Below, one piece after another: positions 21,625 through 32,275 of a DNA stretch of 64,000 bases; positions within the stretch are counted from its first letter, which is position 1, and each line of letters opens with the position of its first letter. The translations under genes and the position numbers were made by a program. The notes below the pieces were generated by a model, which was not told where the DNA came from, did not search any database, and worked only from the letters and a program-made list of their open reading frames with translations. The DNA is from Persicaria tinctoria (Eukaryota > Streptophyta > Magnoliopsida > Caryophyllales > Polygonaceae): NCBI GenBank assembly GCA_037127255.1, contig JBANSL010000013.1:7442188-7506187 (forward strand), written 5' to 3'.

Positions 21625-24600
21625 CTACTGCACCATTCCATCCCGAACCAGCTCTTCGAGCCCCGCCTTGAGCCTCTTGGCCGCAAACAAAGTGTCCGCC
21701 TCGTTCAGCCCTCCGAAAGAGATCCTAACGTGTCCGCGGCAGCCACAGGCTGACCCCGGTATCATTACAACTCGGTGCCTATGTGCCAACCAGTAGACGA
21801 CCTTGTAGTCGTCTTGGTACTGGTCGGGTAGCTTTGCCCAGAGGTAGATTGCCCCTTCCCCTCCCTTCACCGCGTCCTCCCCAAGGGGAGAGAGCGCGTC
21901 AACGAGTATGTCACGGTTCTTGACGAGGTCCTTGACTTGCTCGGTGACCCACTCAGGGCCTGCCTCCAAGGAGAAGAGGGCCAGGTGTTGGGAGAATATG
22001 GAAGCACAAATGGGTATGTTGTCCTGGACCTTGAGGAGTGAAGTACTAAAGCCTTCGACTTCCGTTGGGTACGCTATCTGCGGATAATCATATGATGGTC
22101 TCAACCTTTGGTTTGTCTAGAAACATTTATCAGCTTGCTATCGAAAAATTAACGAAATGGCCCATTGTGCAACACATTCATAAGCTTGAGATGGATGGAA
22201 TTAACTTACATATCCGACACGCCATCCCATCATTCCATAGGCCTTCGAGAAGGAAAAAATGTTGACGATGTGATCTCCCTCGATACACGAGTGCTTCCGT
22301 CCATCGTACATGAAGTATCTGAAACCAAAGTGCAGTGAGACTCGTACACATTGTGCAATTCTGCACTTCAGCAGGGAATTATGTTTCATCGGTTTGAAGT
22401 TTTTTCAAGCAAATTTGTTGGGTAAATGGACTTGTTATCATACAGTAGACTTGGATCATGTTAGTAAGCAGTAGACTTACTCATATGTGTTATCAACAAT
22501 TAGCCAGGACCCTGCGTCTCTACAAATATCCGAAATCCTCTATTCAATAGAAATAAACAAAAAGAAAAGCATCAATAAGAGGAGTCATGAAAAGTGAAAC
22601 AAATAAAGCATAAGAGCACGACGTGCTTCATACAAAAAAGAAGCAACATAATCAGTAATTAGGAAATGGAAGATGGGAGTTTGGAAGAAGATGAATGTAG
22701 CTAGGGAGAGAAAGATGGGTACCTTGAGGAGAGGGTCCGGGATGTATGTCCCCGATGGATTGCCAGGATTTACCACCGTGACAACCTTTGGTGTCGGCTT
22801 TTGTTCTTTCAAAGTCTTCTCCAACCAATCTAAAAATAATACGAACCTCAGTAAAAATGTGATATTTCAATGGTTATCTTAGGGAGTCATATTTTCTAAT
22901 TGCTAAGGCTTGGTCCTAAAAGAAGGATCAAGGTACCAGTAACACTGAGCGCAATAGAACAGCCTGAATACAGAGAACCAGCCCTCTAGATGGATTCATC
23001 AAAGAGATATCAAGTCTCGGAGTTTATATAATAATTTATAAGAAAAATTGTATGCAGGAGGTATTTCAACAGTGTGATTGTTACTTGTTAGTAGCATCAT
23101 GGAAAACAGAGGCATGATTTTCGGTACATACAACAAAGAAGAGAAAAGTGGCGGCACCTGCGTCAGGGTACAGAGTCAATGGGTCGCCTGGGCCTACCAG
23201 GATCTTAGTCACTCCGGTCATTTGGAAGGACATGTACGCGTTGAAGTAGTATGGCGCAAACATAACAACTGAATCCCCAGAGTCACATAATACAAGGACT
23301 AAATTTGTAAAAGCCTGGCAATAAGAAGTACGAGGAGACTTCATGAGCAGAATATTCTAAACAAATCTAGAACAAGAATATATTTTACATAAGCAGATGG
23401 AGTTTCAAGTAGAATACTGCTAAGCCATTAAGTCAAAATGAGCCAATCATCAGCAATAAGTCAGAGCAAAAGGGCTCCTCGTAGAAAGACTAATAACTTC
23501 AACAACAGAAAAAACAGGCTTTCGTGAATCTAGCTTGATGATCAAATACATATAAATCCAATAGTGATCTAAGCAATCACAAAGTTACATTCTAATCATA
23601 TCAGAAGTTCCATGCGCACAAGAATAAGTGCATTGCTTTTCATGTAAAGTTAAAGGTGCATGTATAAAGGGATAAACTACATAATAAATTAAGTGCATTA
23701 CTTTTCATGTATATTAGTATATATAAATCCAACCAAGCTTCTCAGTGCTATTGAAGCCCTGCAAAATGACAGCTTGTGAAATCAAAGCTGATACCTGATT
23801 TGCTCCTGCAGTAACCATGACTGATGATTTGTGCAACTTGTTTTCTCGTTGCAACTGCAAAGTAATAGAAGTCGTAAGCGATTCATTCCTCATAGCTCAT
23901 CATCTTGTCAGCAATTCATTCCTTTCTCAAGATTATTTTGAAAATCCTGTCATATCTTTGTTTCCAGCGTTGCACAGGATTTTCTTGCAGTCTCAACCTT
24001 AATTAGTTTTTTTCGAAAATTTATCTGCACTAACATATTTTTTGGATTTCTCTACATGAAGGTTGCAGGATTTGTAGAAATACATTATCATATTTATGGT
24101 GTTTTGACCAGTTAAAGGTGGGCTGAAGTGCTGAATTATAATGGGATATATTCTAGCAATGAAGACAAAATTATTGGTGAATGGAAATTAAAAATCTGTT
24201 GCAATTGTTATTTCATCAAGCAAATTCATCCCAAAATAATAATAATAACTACAATTGACTGAGGAGTACCTTTCTAGTCAGTGCCTCCCTGAGCTCTGGA
24301 ATACCTTCATCAGAACCATATCGGCTAATTTTAGGCTCCCATACGAGTTCTTTCACCTTCTCCAATGCTTGCTTAGGAGGCTGCCAATAAACCACTCCCT
24401 ATATGTTGAAAGGAGGAAAGAATGAAGTAATGAGTTCAAGAATCATCACAAGAGTACAGAAAGCTACAAAGAACTGAAAGTAGAAGTGAAGATTTGAACA
24501 ACACCCATGCTATCTTTACAATCACCACACATTAAAAAAACAGTTAGAATGAAATTAATTTGATAAATCCTTTTTTCTCGACTTCGCCTATTATTAGAAC

Positions 24601-25353
24601 TGCAATCACCTCACTCTTGACACAGTATATATTTGAACTCTGCATATATATCTGTAAGAACGAATATTAAGGCTTTCCCTATATTTATTAGGCAGTATAA
24701 CATTATTCATCTGAGATCATACTTGTCATCATTAAACTTACAAGTTCACCTGACACTTCATACCCCTAACCATTGCTTTCTATCCTCAAACTGGTAAATG
24801 CATATACTTTGAAAATTTAGGAAGCATGTATTTCTAGATGTTTGTAAAGGTGGGTAAACATCAATCCTTTCCGGTTTCAAGCGCAAAACGAATCGGGAAT
24901 TTTGGAGTTCTGATCACCCTTTAGTTTAAAAATCACAAATTTAGGGGCCATGAACTGTAACTTGTAAGAGATTGAAAGCAAATCTACCCTCAAATAGAAC
25001 TCATAACCTCAAGAAATTAAGGAATTTCAGTACCCAATTCTAAAATCTCCATCGTCAGATCAGTAAAAACTAAATGGATGAATTCAAACAAACCTGAGCA
25101 AGAGACACGGCATCTTTCACACCCCTTACCAGCTCTTGTATCTGAGCAAACAAAGAGGAATCAACGCACCATTAAAAAACCCCACTCAAATCCAGACACC
25201 ATCTAAGATGAATGAGATCAAATCACATCCCAAAATAGCAAAATCCAGTAATTACTGAAGTAAAAATATGAAATATTAAGAGGGTACCTGAACCATGACT
25301 GGTGATTCAGTCTCCAGGGCTCTCCTTGCAAGTTTTGGCAAAGAAGTCAACAT
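21625..25353 (-). CDS. VAS1: VAS1/ISS1-type methionine-aromatic aminotransferase, 9 exons
   Basis: Cytosolic PLP-dependent class I aminotransferase resembling Arabidopsis At1g80360. That enzyme transfers the amino group from methionine to indole-3-pyruvate, lowering auxin and ethylene precursor pools. Exons on the minus strand: 25353-25288, 25141-25094, 24398-24270, 23854-23795, 23314-23158, 22829-22723, 22539-22481, 22318-22210, 22077-21625. All junctions are GT-AG, phases close perfectly, and the total is 395 codons, the family length. Visible signatures: MVTAGANQ, NPGNPSGT, LIVDNTYE, the PLP-lysine motif SFSKAYG (Lys about residue 234), and the substrate-carboxylate Arg in VRISFGG. The ATG at 25353 was chosen because the next exon continues the family N-terminus and no upstream in-frame ATG was found. 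No lesion was seen. The LINE begins only about 250 bp beyond its stop codon. Confidence 0.93.
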
Positions 25354-25944
25354 CTCTCCCAAATCCCTAATTTCCTCCAACACGCACTGAATTGAATTCG
25401 CAACAGCCCCCCTAATAAGCTGAAGCGATTGCTCTCAAATTGGGTTGTTGGGCACAAACAATTGACTGAAAATGGCAATTGAAGACAAAAAATTTCTCGG
25501 AAATAAATGAATAAAAAAATCACCTTTTTATTGAAAGGTTGGAAGGGGATGAGAAAAGGTTAGGCATGGATTACCTTGTTTTGTTTGGGGGCTTATTAGG
25601 AATGGAATCATGGATAACTAAGCTCAACAACCCCCTTTTGATTGCCTTTTTAATTACTCAACCATCCAGAAAAAGGTTTCTAGCTTTTTTTGCAAAGGGG
25701 GGAAAATATTAACCAAAAAGTGTAAACTCCACAATTTGTGATTTGATGGAGTAGTACTTTAGTAGTCATGGAGATAAGTAGGAATATTTTTTGGGGAGGG
25801 GAAAAAACAAAAGAAAAAGGATTTGTCTTAAGGGCGAAACGAAATCCATGAGGCAAGTCTCATCATATCAATTTTTTTTAATTTGTTTTTTTTTTCTATT
25901 GTCTTTAAGGCATATTTAACATTTAAATTTAGTAGGTAATTATA
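25354..25944. other. Upstream region of the aminotransferase
   Basis: About 590 bp between the VAS1-type start codon and the next transposon. It probably contains the promoter and 5' leader, but no clear TATA box or other motif was recognised. AT-rich with poly-T runs. Confidence 0.45.
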
Positions 25945-26045
25945 GAGGGAATTTGGTGATTTGTACCCTTTTGCATATTTGATTAGGTAGTTAGCATCTT
26001 TAATTATTTTTTTAGGGGTTACAGACCCTCTTAGATATTTATTAG

Positions 26046-26400
26046 GTGCGTACGCGCGTTGCTCCACAGTCCAGATCTCGCTCTCGCTCTCCGTCGGCAG
26101 CGCTCTCGCTCCTAGTCCAGATCCACTGCCTAGCGGCAGTGCTGCCTCCCTCCCACGCAGCCGCTTCCCTCTCCCGCAGCCCCTACCCGGAGTCACCTCC
26201 CTTTTCTGCAACCGCCTCACGGTCTCAGTCCGATCCCTGCGTTGCTCCTCGTTCTCTCGCCCTCACTCTTAGAGTCCCAGATCCACTGCCCAGCGCCGCC
26301 TCCCTCCCCCGCATCCGCCTCCCTCTGTTGCAGCCACTGCCAAGCGTCGCCGCTGTCTCTCTCAGCCGCCTCACGGCCTCAGTGCCTCACAGGAAATCAC
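26046..26400 (+). other. GC-rich segment resembling a captured gene 5' end
   Basis: The stretch is C/T- and G/C-rich, with internal near-duplicates such as GATCCACTGCC at about 26119 and 26281, sharply different from the AT-rich surroundings. The frame 26046-26486 gives a Ser/Pro/Arg-rich low-complexity peptide that matches no family I recognise. It could be a captured promoter or first exon, as in Pack-type elements. Confidence 0.35.
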
Positions 26401-27639
26401 GAAGCAACAACATAAAACAGTATCTTCGATTTATTTATTTTTTTGGCAAAATTTCACATTTTATTTGTATTAATCCACTTCTATAATCAATAATTTGTTA
26501 TATTATAGTTGTAATTTCAGATTTGTAAGCCAATTTTTGTGATTGTTGTGAGGTTTTTAGAAATTTAGGGTTTATGAGAAATTTAGGTTTTAGAAATCTA
26601 CTTCAATTTGTGGGTTGTAATCTAGGCTTTTGGGATGGGGACAAGTTTGATGCTTGCATTTAGGGCAATTTCGGTTCACATGTTGTATTTCACGATTGGC
26701 CTGTTTGATTTCTCAATTTGCTGTTGAATTATGCTTATAGTGATTAAAAGGTTGAATTTTTAGCAATATGTAGATCATATGTCCAGTGTCCACTAGGTAA
26801 AAACATAAATGCTTCAGGTTGAAAGGAATTCAATTCAAAATACCATCTAGCTGTTGATTGGTCTTGTTTCCGACTATATTTTGCGACATGTAAACTAGTT
26901 ATTTACATCTTTGCCCCATTTTCTATATATTCTTTCTTTTTTGCATTCATAAAAACTATAAAAACATTAAATTGATTTCCTTGTGATTGAGATTGCTTTA
27001 GGATTTGTGTTCATTAACAAAAGATGTCATCATATTGCACCCTTATGAGTGTTCATGGTGGATTATCAATTTAGCATAATGTACCTTTTGCTTATGTTCT
27101 GGCATCTTATCAAGTTACACTTCTCATGTGCAGGATATTGCATCAAAAATTATGGCCTTCTCTTAACAAGGGATGCGTGCATAAAAAGTTATGGCCTTCT
27201 CTCAACAAGGGCTGCGTACGGTTGTGATTTTCAGGTTCTACACCATTGTGGTGCTCTCCGCAGCATTATTTGGAAGGCCTGCATTCCGAAATCATGGACA
27301 CTAGCTTATCCTTAGGAAAGGATGTGTTACATGTCATGTGTTTCTGTCACATTTGTGCTTCTAGCTTTATTCATGGACACTAGCTAGTAGTTATGTTGTT
27401 AGCAACTACTTTGATGCCACTTTTGAGAAGGTGGAATCTTTAGGAATGATGTATATAATTCTTGGATGGTTATGACACCTTGTATTGATTTTATTGATTC
27501 CGCATTATATTACTTACATTGATGCATTTTTTTTAGTTGATGACATGTGATAATAGGTGTTTTTACGTATACAACCAATATTAATGTTGTAGTTTCAAAG
27601 ACTTTGTATTTTTATATGTGCAATAAGGTAACAATATTT

Positions 27640-28310
27640 TGATTCCACGTTTTAAGTTTTTATGTCATCAATTATATAAAATTGTCATCATAAACAATTG
27701 TGATTAATGAAGCGTAATAACAAATGTCATCCATGAATAAAAATTTAATGAATATGTCACCACAAGTGATTGCATCAATGAAGTGTAATCACAAACGTGT
27801 CATCAGTGAATGAAAGTATAATCAATGAAAATAAATCGATATACAATTGATTAAATTAAAAACACGTGGCATCAATCGATTTGATTAAAAAAATGGCATC
27901 AAATAATTACATTATAAAAATGACATCAAAACACCATTTTGAAAAAGTTGTATCACATTAAAGAAAAAAATGTCATCAAAATACTATTTTGAAAAAATAT
28001 CATCAAAATACTACTTTGAAAAAATATCATCAAAAATATGGCATCACGGTAAAAAAAATATCATCAAGAAATTGACATAAAAAAAGTGGCATCAGTCGTT
28101 AGCAGTAAAAAAAATGGCATCAATGGTCAACGTGACATTACAGTAAACAAAAAATGTCATCAAGGTTTTAAAAAAGTGGCATTAAAAAAGTGTTATCCAA
28201 TCATTTCATTAGAAAAGTGGCATCAAAGTGAAAATAAAATATAGTAAAATTTTGCCATCAAAACGTTAAAATATGACATCACTTAAAAAAAAAAAAATTG
28301 ACATCAAAAT
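27640..28310. repeat. Dense subterminal TGNCATCA repeat array
   Basis: About 20 or more variants of TGACATCA, TGGCATCA, TGTCATCA and TATCATCA occur in about 670 bp, nearly all in the same orientation and separated by A-rich spacers. Such clustered short repeats near an element end resemble transposase-binding subterminal repeats of CACTA or hAT elements. Confidence 0.75.
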
Positions 28311-28407
28311 GGGTTGGTCAACGTTGACCGGTCAACGGTCAACGGTGACCGGTCAATGGTCAATCGTTGACCGATCAATGGTCAAACGGTTGACCATTGA
28401 CCAACCC
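28311..28407. repeat. Inverted repeat built of ten W-box cores
   Basis: Within 97 bp, TTGACC or its complement GGTCAA occurs ten times. The ends are inverted relatives (GGGTTGGTCAACGTTGACC against GGTTGACCATTGACCAACCC), so the whole can fold into a long hairpin. TTGACC is the core recognised by WRKY transcription factors. Confidence 0.8.
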
Positions 28408-28514
28408 ACTCTATTGGGAAGGGGTCTACATCAAACTAATTAACTTGATTTGGGGCCTAAGTGCTCAATTGAATATTAAAAAAAGGCCATCTACCAAAAT
28501 CACCCTTAATTATA

Positions 28515-29480
28515 CTGGATTTTTTTAAATTGATTTGGCTAACCTAAATACAAATAGATTTTTTTTAATTTTTTTTTAAAAACGGAAATAATTCGACGCA
28601 CCAGACATGTCTGGTGAATTGAGAGATTGAAAACAGCAGACAGACTAACTATCATGATACAATAACGAAGCTTAAAAAAAGGATCCGCCCCCAATCGATC
28701 ACAATAACGAGCATCCCAACCAACATGGAAATCAAGGAGGCACAGGGATAGACTATGAATTCCGAGAGCACAGGAGAGTTTAGGGGCTAACACGGTGTTT
28801 TGATATAGGGGAGACGAGAACAAAAGTCCACCGAGGGAAAGAGACGTCGGAGAAGTGTGAATCATCGATGTCCCCCTCACCCGGGTGGCCGGATGAGGGA
28901 TCTTCGAAAATCACGAAAACTACCACAATTAACTCAATGAAAAGGACATCCGAGACTGAACCTCATCCAGAACAAAACACAACTACAACAAAGAGCGACC
29001 TCAGACGGATGAGCAACACGTGATAAAAAACGCGAACGAGTCAATATTTTTTTAGATAAAAAAAAACTTAGTAAATTTCACTTTATAGGTTCATTTTATA
29101 TTAAAAATTAACATTAGTATTATAATTTAACAAAAAAAGGCTTTAGATGTGGATTAGTACTGATACTGGGCTGGCCCAATCTCATGTGAGTATAGTTGGG
29201 TTGGACCCATCAGACATGAATTTCTAACTTTCTTTCTTTAATAACCCCTTTTTTTTCCACTGCAAAGATTTTTTTGTTTTGTTTTCGTTCATAGATCAAT
29301 TTTGCCCCAGTTCGCGAAACTTAACGTCGCTAGATAGACTCATGAGGACCAATCTTTTTATTGTGTGAAAAGGAAGGTGATCTGTGCAGTTTGTGCTTCC
29401 TTCCTAGATCAATTTCGCTCCAGCCTGAACCGGTAAATATATAAACGAAATTTTATAGATACAACAGTAATGCGGACCAT
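28515..29480. other. Unassigned stretch
   Basis: About 970 bp between the Mutator-like element and the AlkB 3' flank. A minus frame at 28880-28539 is open but has no family signature. The remainder is AT-rich with poly-T runs. I see nothing else that can be supported. Confidence 0.4.
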
Positions 29481-29545
29481 CTAACCTCCCTCGACGACTT
29501 CTACTTAGTCATTCTCCTGAGCCATCTAACCTCCCTCGACGACTT
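29475..29545. repeat. Short direct repeat
   Basis: CCATCTAACCTCCCTCGACG occurs twice, about 44 bp apart, downstream of the AlkB-like gene. It is short and of unknown origin. Confidence 0.7.
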
Positions 29546-29825
29546 GCACTTGCACCGAGAGGAGGCGCGTGTCTTACATCCTTCAATGTAAAATCGGTTG
29601 CTCATAAAGGAGCAAAAACCACATTGGCAATTGTGGTCACACATGCTGCAATCTATCTCCTCTAACGAGCTCCATATATGACAGGAACTTTGCAATTGAG
29701 CAACTGATTTTCAAATTAAATATCAAATTCAAAACTATTTTATCCACAGCAAAGTAAAGTAACAATAGAACCAAATTCAACCAATCAAACTATGCATAGA
29801 CACATTGAAGCATATGTTCAAATCC

Positions 29826-30723
29826 TCAGAATTGCCTGAATGTGAGATTGAGGCGTCCAGGGCGAAGACCAGTCTCCTTGAGCAAGGAATCCGGAGCAGA
29901 GCGTGGGATGATGGATTGAACCCCATGGAAGATATGCCGGGCAGGACCACCAAATATAAGGACGTCTCCTGATTCGAGAACCATCTTGTTCGCATTGTGT
30001 ATTTCCCTGCCATCACCATAGAAGAACTCTCCAGAGTCTCCTACTGAGAAGGAGACGATCGGTATCCCTTCAACAAGAGACTCTCGGCTCTCATCACGGT
30101 CCTGATGGAGACCAAGTCGACCTTCCGATGTGCAGAAATTGAGAAGGCAGATTTGTGGCGACATCTTAGGAAGGAGGCCTTCGACATTCATTGCTCCGTA
30201 TTCCTTTCCCATACAATCTCGAGAAGTTGTCATTGCTCGGTTAACCATGGCGAGGAACTCATCAGGTATGTTAGGCACTCGAGCCCTATCAAATCTTCGG
30301 ATTTTGTTGTATCTGCTTGTTTTAGGATTCCAATCCAGACCCAGGCACATCAGGAGCCGACGAGGAGTGACCTTGTAGAACCCCCCTGGTCCGTGGCCTA
30401 GGCGTCGACACTCCCTCACGATTGAGGCCTGTAGAAAGTTTTGCATCAAAATCAATCAAAGATCGGTATCAATTCAACATGATGGTATGCATATATAATA
30501 TACCTGTTCATCTAGTGTGAGGTATTCCTTCAATAACACCATTCCTGGCCTGAGAACAGTTGGTCTCAGACCCCTTGAATCACACATTGCTGAGCCTTGT
30601 TCTTCATCCTTTTCGTATACAACATTCTTCGTCGAGGTCGGGCAGATATCGAATCCCGCACCATGATAATTGAGATTAGCAGATGAAGTCCAGCGCCTTG
30701 TCTGGTAGAAGCAAATCGAAGCC
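29826..30723 (-). CDS. AlkB-family 2-oxoglutarate/Fe(II) dioxygenase, 5' exon unresolved
   Basis: Two exons are clear: 30723-30504 and 30428-29826 (stop TGA at 29826-29828), with a GT-AG junction in phase. The second exon holds the AlkB catalytic core: NFCTSEGRLGLHQDRDES with the iron-binding HxD, then SVGDSGEFFYG, GDVLIFGG, the distal histidine in RHIFHGV, and the closing RLNLTFR with the 2-oxoglutarate-binding arginine. The family oxidatively demethylates nucleic acids; plant relatives may act on DNA or RNA in nucleus or organelle, and the substrate here is unknown. The first visible exon starts at a splice acceptor, so at least one exon with the start codon lies upstream (30724-31420). Candidate frames there either lack an ATG or do not join in phase. 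The catalytic domain has no defect. Confidence 0.85.
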
Positions 30724-31505
30724 CTAAGCAAAGAGAGTAAGAGAAATTAGTCCAGGTAAATTAGGCTTACATTCGCTGAAATCGGATGAATTGACCGAAT
30801 TTGACATCCATACTGATTCGGTGATATGATTGCAGGACTATACAAGCGGAGGCGGGGAGTAGAGATGAAGGTATTATACCCTGTAAACAAGGAAAAGGGT
30901 TGGAATGATGAAATCGACATCAAATCGAACCGGCACTTTGTCATGTGTCACCAAGGATGTATTCCACGTCAAGAAAATAGGGCATAAACTCAAACTAGTC
31001 TCCAATTGGAAAAAAAAACACCACAACAACTTAGAAATACAGGAAAATGATCGAAATAGGTGTGAAAGACCTAATCGGAGACCTATACAAGAAATTGAAA
31101 AACGGGAATAACAGCAAATTAGGAATGCAATTGCAATTCAACACCAAAACCTAGACTTAATCCTAATCGGAGATCGGAAATTACCCGACGATGACGACCA
31201 AGATGAGGACACTGGAGTCCGACGATGGAGATGAGGATGCAGACCGCAAACGAAGGCGAAGGGGAGGCGGGAGTCTGCGACACCGGCGACTCGGGGAGGC
31301 GGCGACACTGATGAGTCTGCGACACCGGCGAGGCGGCGACAGGGAGAAACAGGCCAGCGCTTGTGAGTGCAACGACGAAGGAGCCGTGCAACTCGAATTG
31401 GAGTGTACGCCATTGTTGCTAGGGTTTTGGATGATCGAATTAACGGCGAGAACTAGTGAAAAGGAAGAGCTTGCGTAGTTGCGCGCGGAAAAAAGGGTTT
31501 TCTCA
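30724..31505 (-). other. Upstream region of the AlkB gene, probable 5' exon or leader
   Basis: A GC-rich block (31180-31420) with a possible splice donor (minus-strand GTAA at 31184-31181) may be the first exon or an untranslated leader. It contains CACCGGCGA-type near-repeats (GTCTGCGACACCGGCGA at about 31270 and 31315). The ATG-started frames from 31413 and 31391 end out of phase with the exon at 30723. Confidence 0.4.
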
Positions 31506-32275
31506 AGTTATATATCCCTCAAATCCTTAAAATACATTATCTATCCCTTAAATAATAAAACAATTATTTATAAATCCAAATTACATATTCTTCCATGAAT
31601 TGCTATTAAAATCCCCATTAAATGTTTGTTAAATAATTTAAATTAGGTAAAAGTCAATCTAAAATGACCTTGTTAGTCCTAATTAATCCCTTTCGGTTCC
31701 ATCATCTTCTTCCTTCTAGCATTTGGCCTCTGCCTCATACAAATTTGATATTCCACAAACGGAGATTGGATTTTAATTTGATGAAACCAATTCAATCAAT
31801 CCCCAAAACCCTAGGTTGATCGATTTCCATCAATTTCAGTTATGGATTTGATGATGATGTGCGGCCTCTTCTTGACAATCACGACAGCCATTGTCGTCTC
31901 AATGCCTCGTGGCAAGAAGTACAAGCTCCCGTCGAGGCCCATCTCGGTGCCGATCTCAATGCCGTCGACAATTGGCTGCAGGTTGCGACTTTCTCAACCA
32001 CCACAACCTTGTCGGCCTGGCAAAGAAGCACAACAAGATCTTCCCCCTTCGAATGGGGCAGCAAGGCAATGATGATAATTTTGAGTTTTCACTATGTTGG
32101 GCGGAGGCAGCGGTGAAATGCTGATTAACGGGAGATTGCAATTGAAGCTCTTCACATGATTTAATGGGCATTTTAATTGCAATTCATGGAAGAAAATGCA
32201 ATTTGGTTATGTAAATAATTATTTTATCATTTGAAGGATAAATAACTTATTTTAAAGATTTGAGGATATATAACT
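31506..32275. mobile_element. 770-bp element with about 110-bp terminal inverted repeats
   Basis: The left arm (31506-31620, starting AGTTATATATCCCTCAAATC) and the inverted right arm (starting AGTTATATATCCTCAAATC from 32275) match along about 110 bp with few differences, including the shared inner block TTCTTCCATGAATTGC. The long TIR suggests a Mutator-like element. A clean 9-bp duplication was not found. Between the arms is a GC-richer insert (about 31690-32080) unlike the arms. Confidence 0.75.
31840..32075 (+). other. Possible captured gene fragment between long TIRs
   Basis: The insert is GC-richer than its surroundings and has three overlapping open frames, none with a family signature I recognise. 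One includes HHNLVGLAKKHNKIFPLRMG, which looks like ordinary protein rather than low complexity. A host-gene fragment is a reasonable guess, not proven. Confidence 0.35.

Larger units (their letters stand above)
25945..28505. mobile_element. Probable Mutator-like element with diverged long TIRs
   Basis: The left end GAGGGAATTTGGTGATTTG and the inverse of the right end, GGGTGATTTTGGTAGATGG, are similar, and similarity continues with gaps for about 90 bp. Flanks are GTAATTATA and TTAATTATA, a 9-bp duplication with one mismatch (8 bases perfect at 25937-25944 and 28507-28514). There is no transposase frame. Inside are a GC-rich segment (26046-26400) resembling a gene 5' end, AT-rich intron-like DNA, an ATCA repeat array and a W-box cluster. 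A hAT origin is the alternative if the duplication is 8 bp. Confidence 0.55.

Noticed and set aside
25828..26220. 130-codon minus-strand frame
   Set aside because: It crosses the left end of the Mutator-like element and mixes low-complexity GC-rich and AT-rich parts.
27640..28310. CRISPR-like array
   Set aside because: Repeats are 8-10 bp with irregular A-rich spacers in a plant transposon.
28539..28880. 113-codon minus-strand frame
   Set aside because: No recognisable domain, AT-rich tail, no neighbouring exon structure.
31185..31413. First coding exon of the AlkB gene starting at the ATG 31413 (or 31391)
   Set aside because: Joining to the exon at 30723 is out of phase for both; the frame that would join in phase has no ATG.
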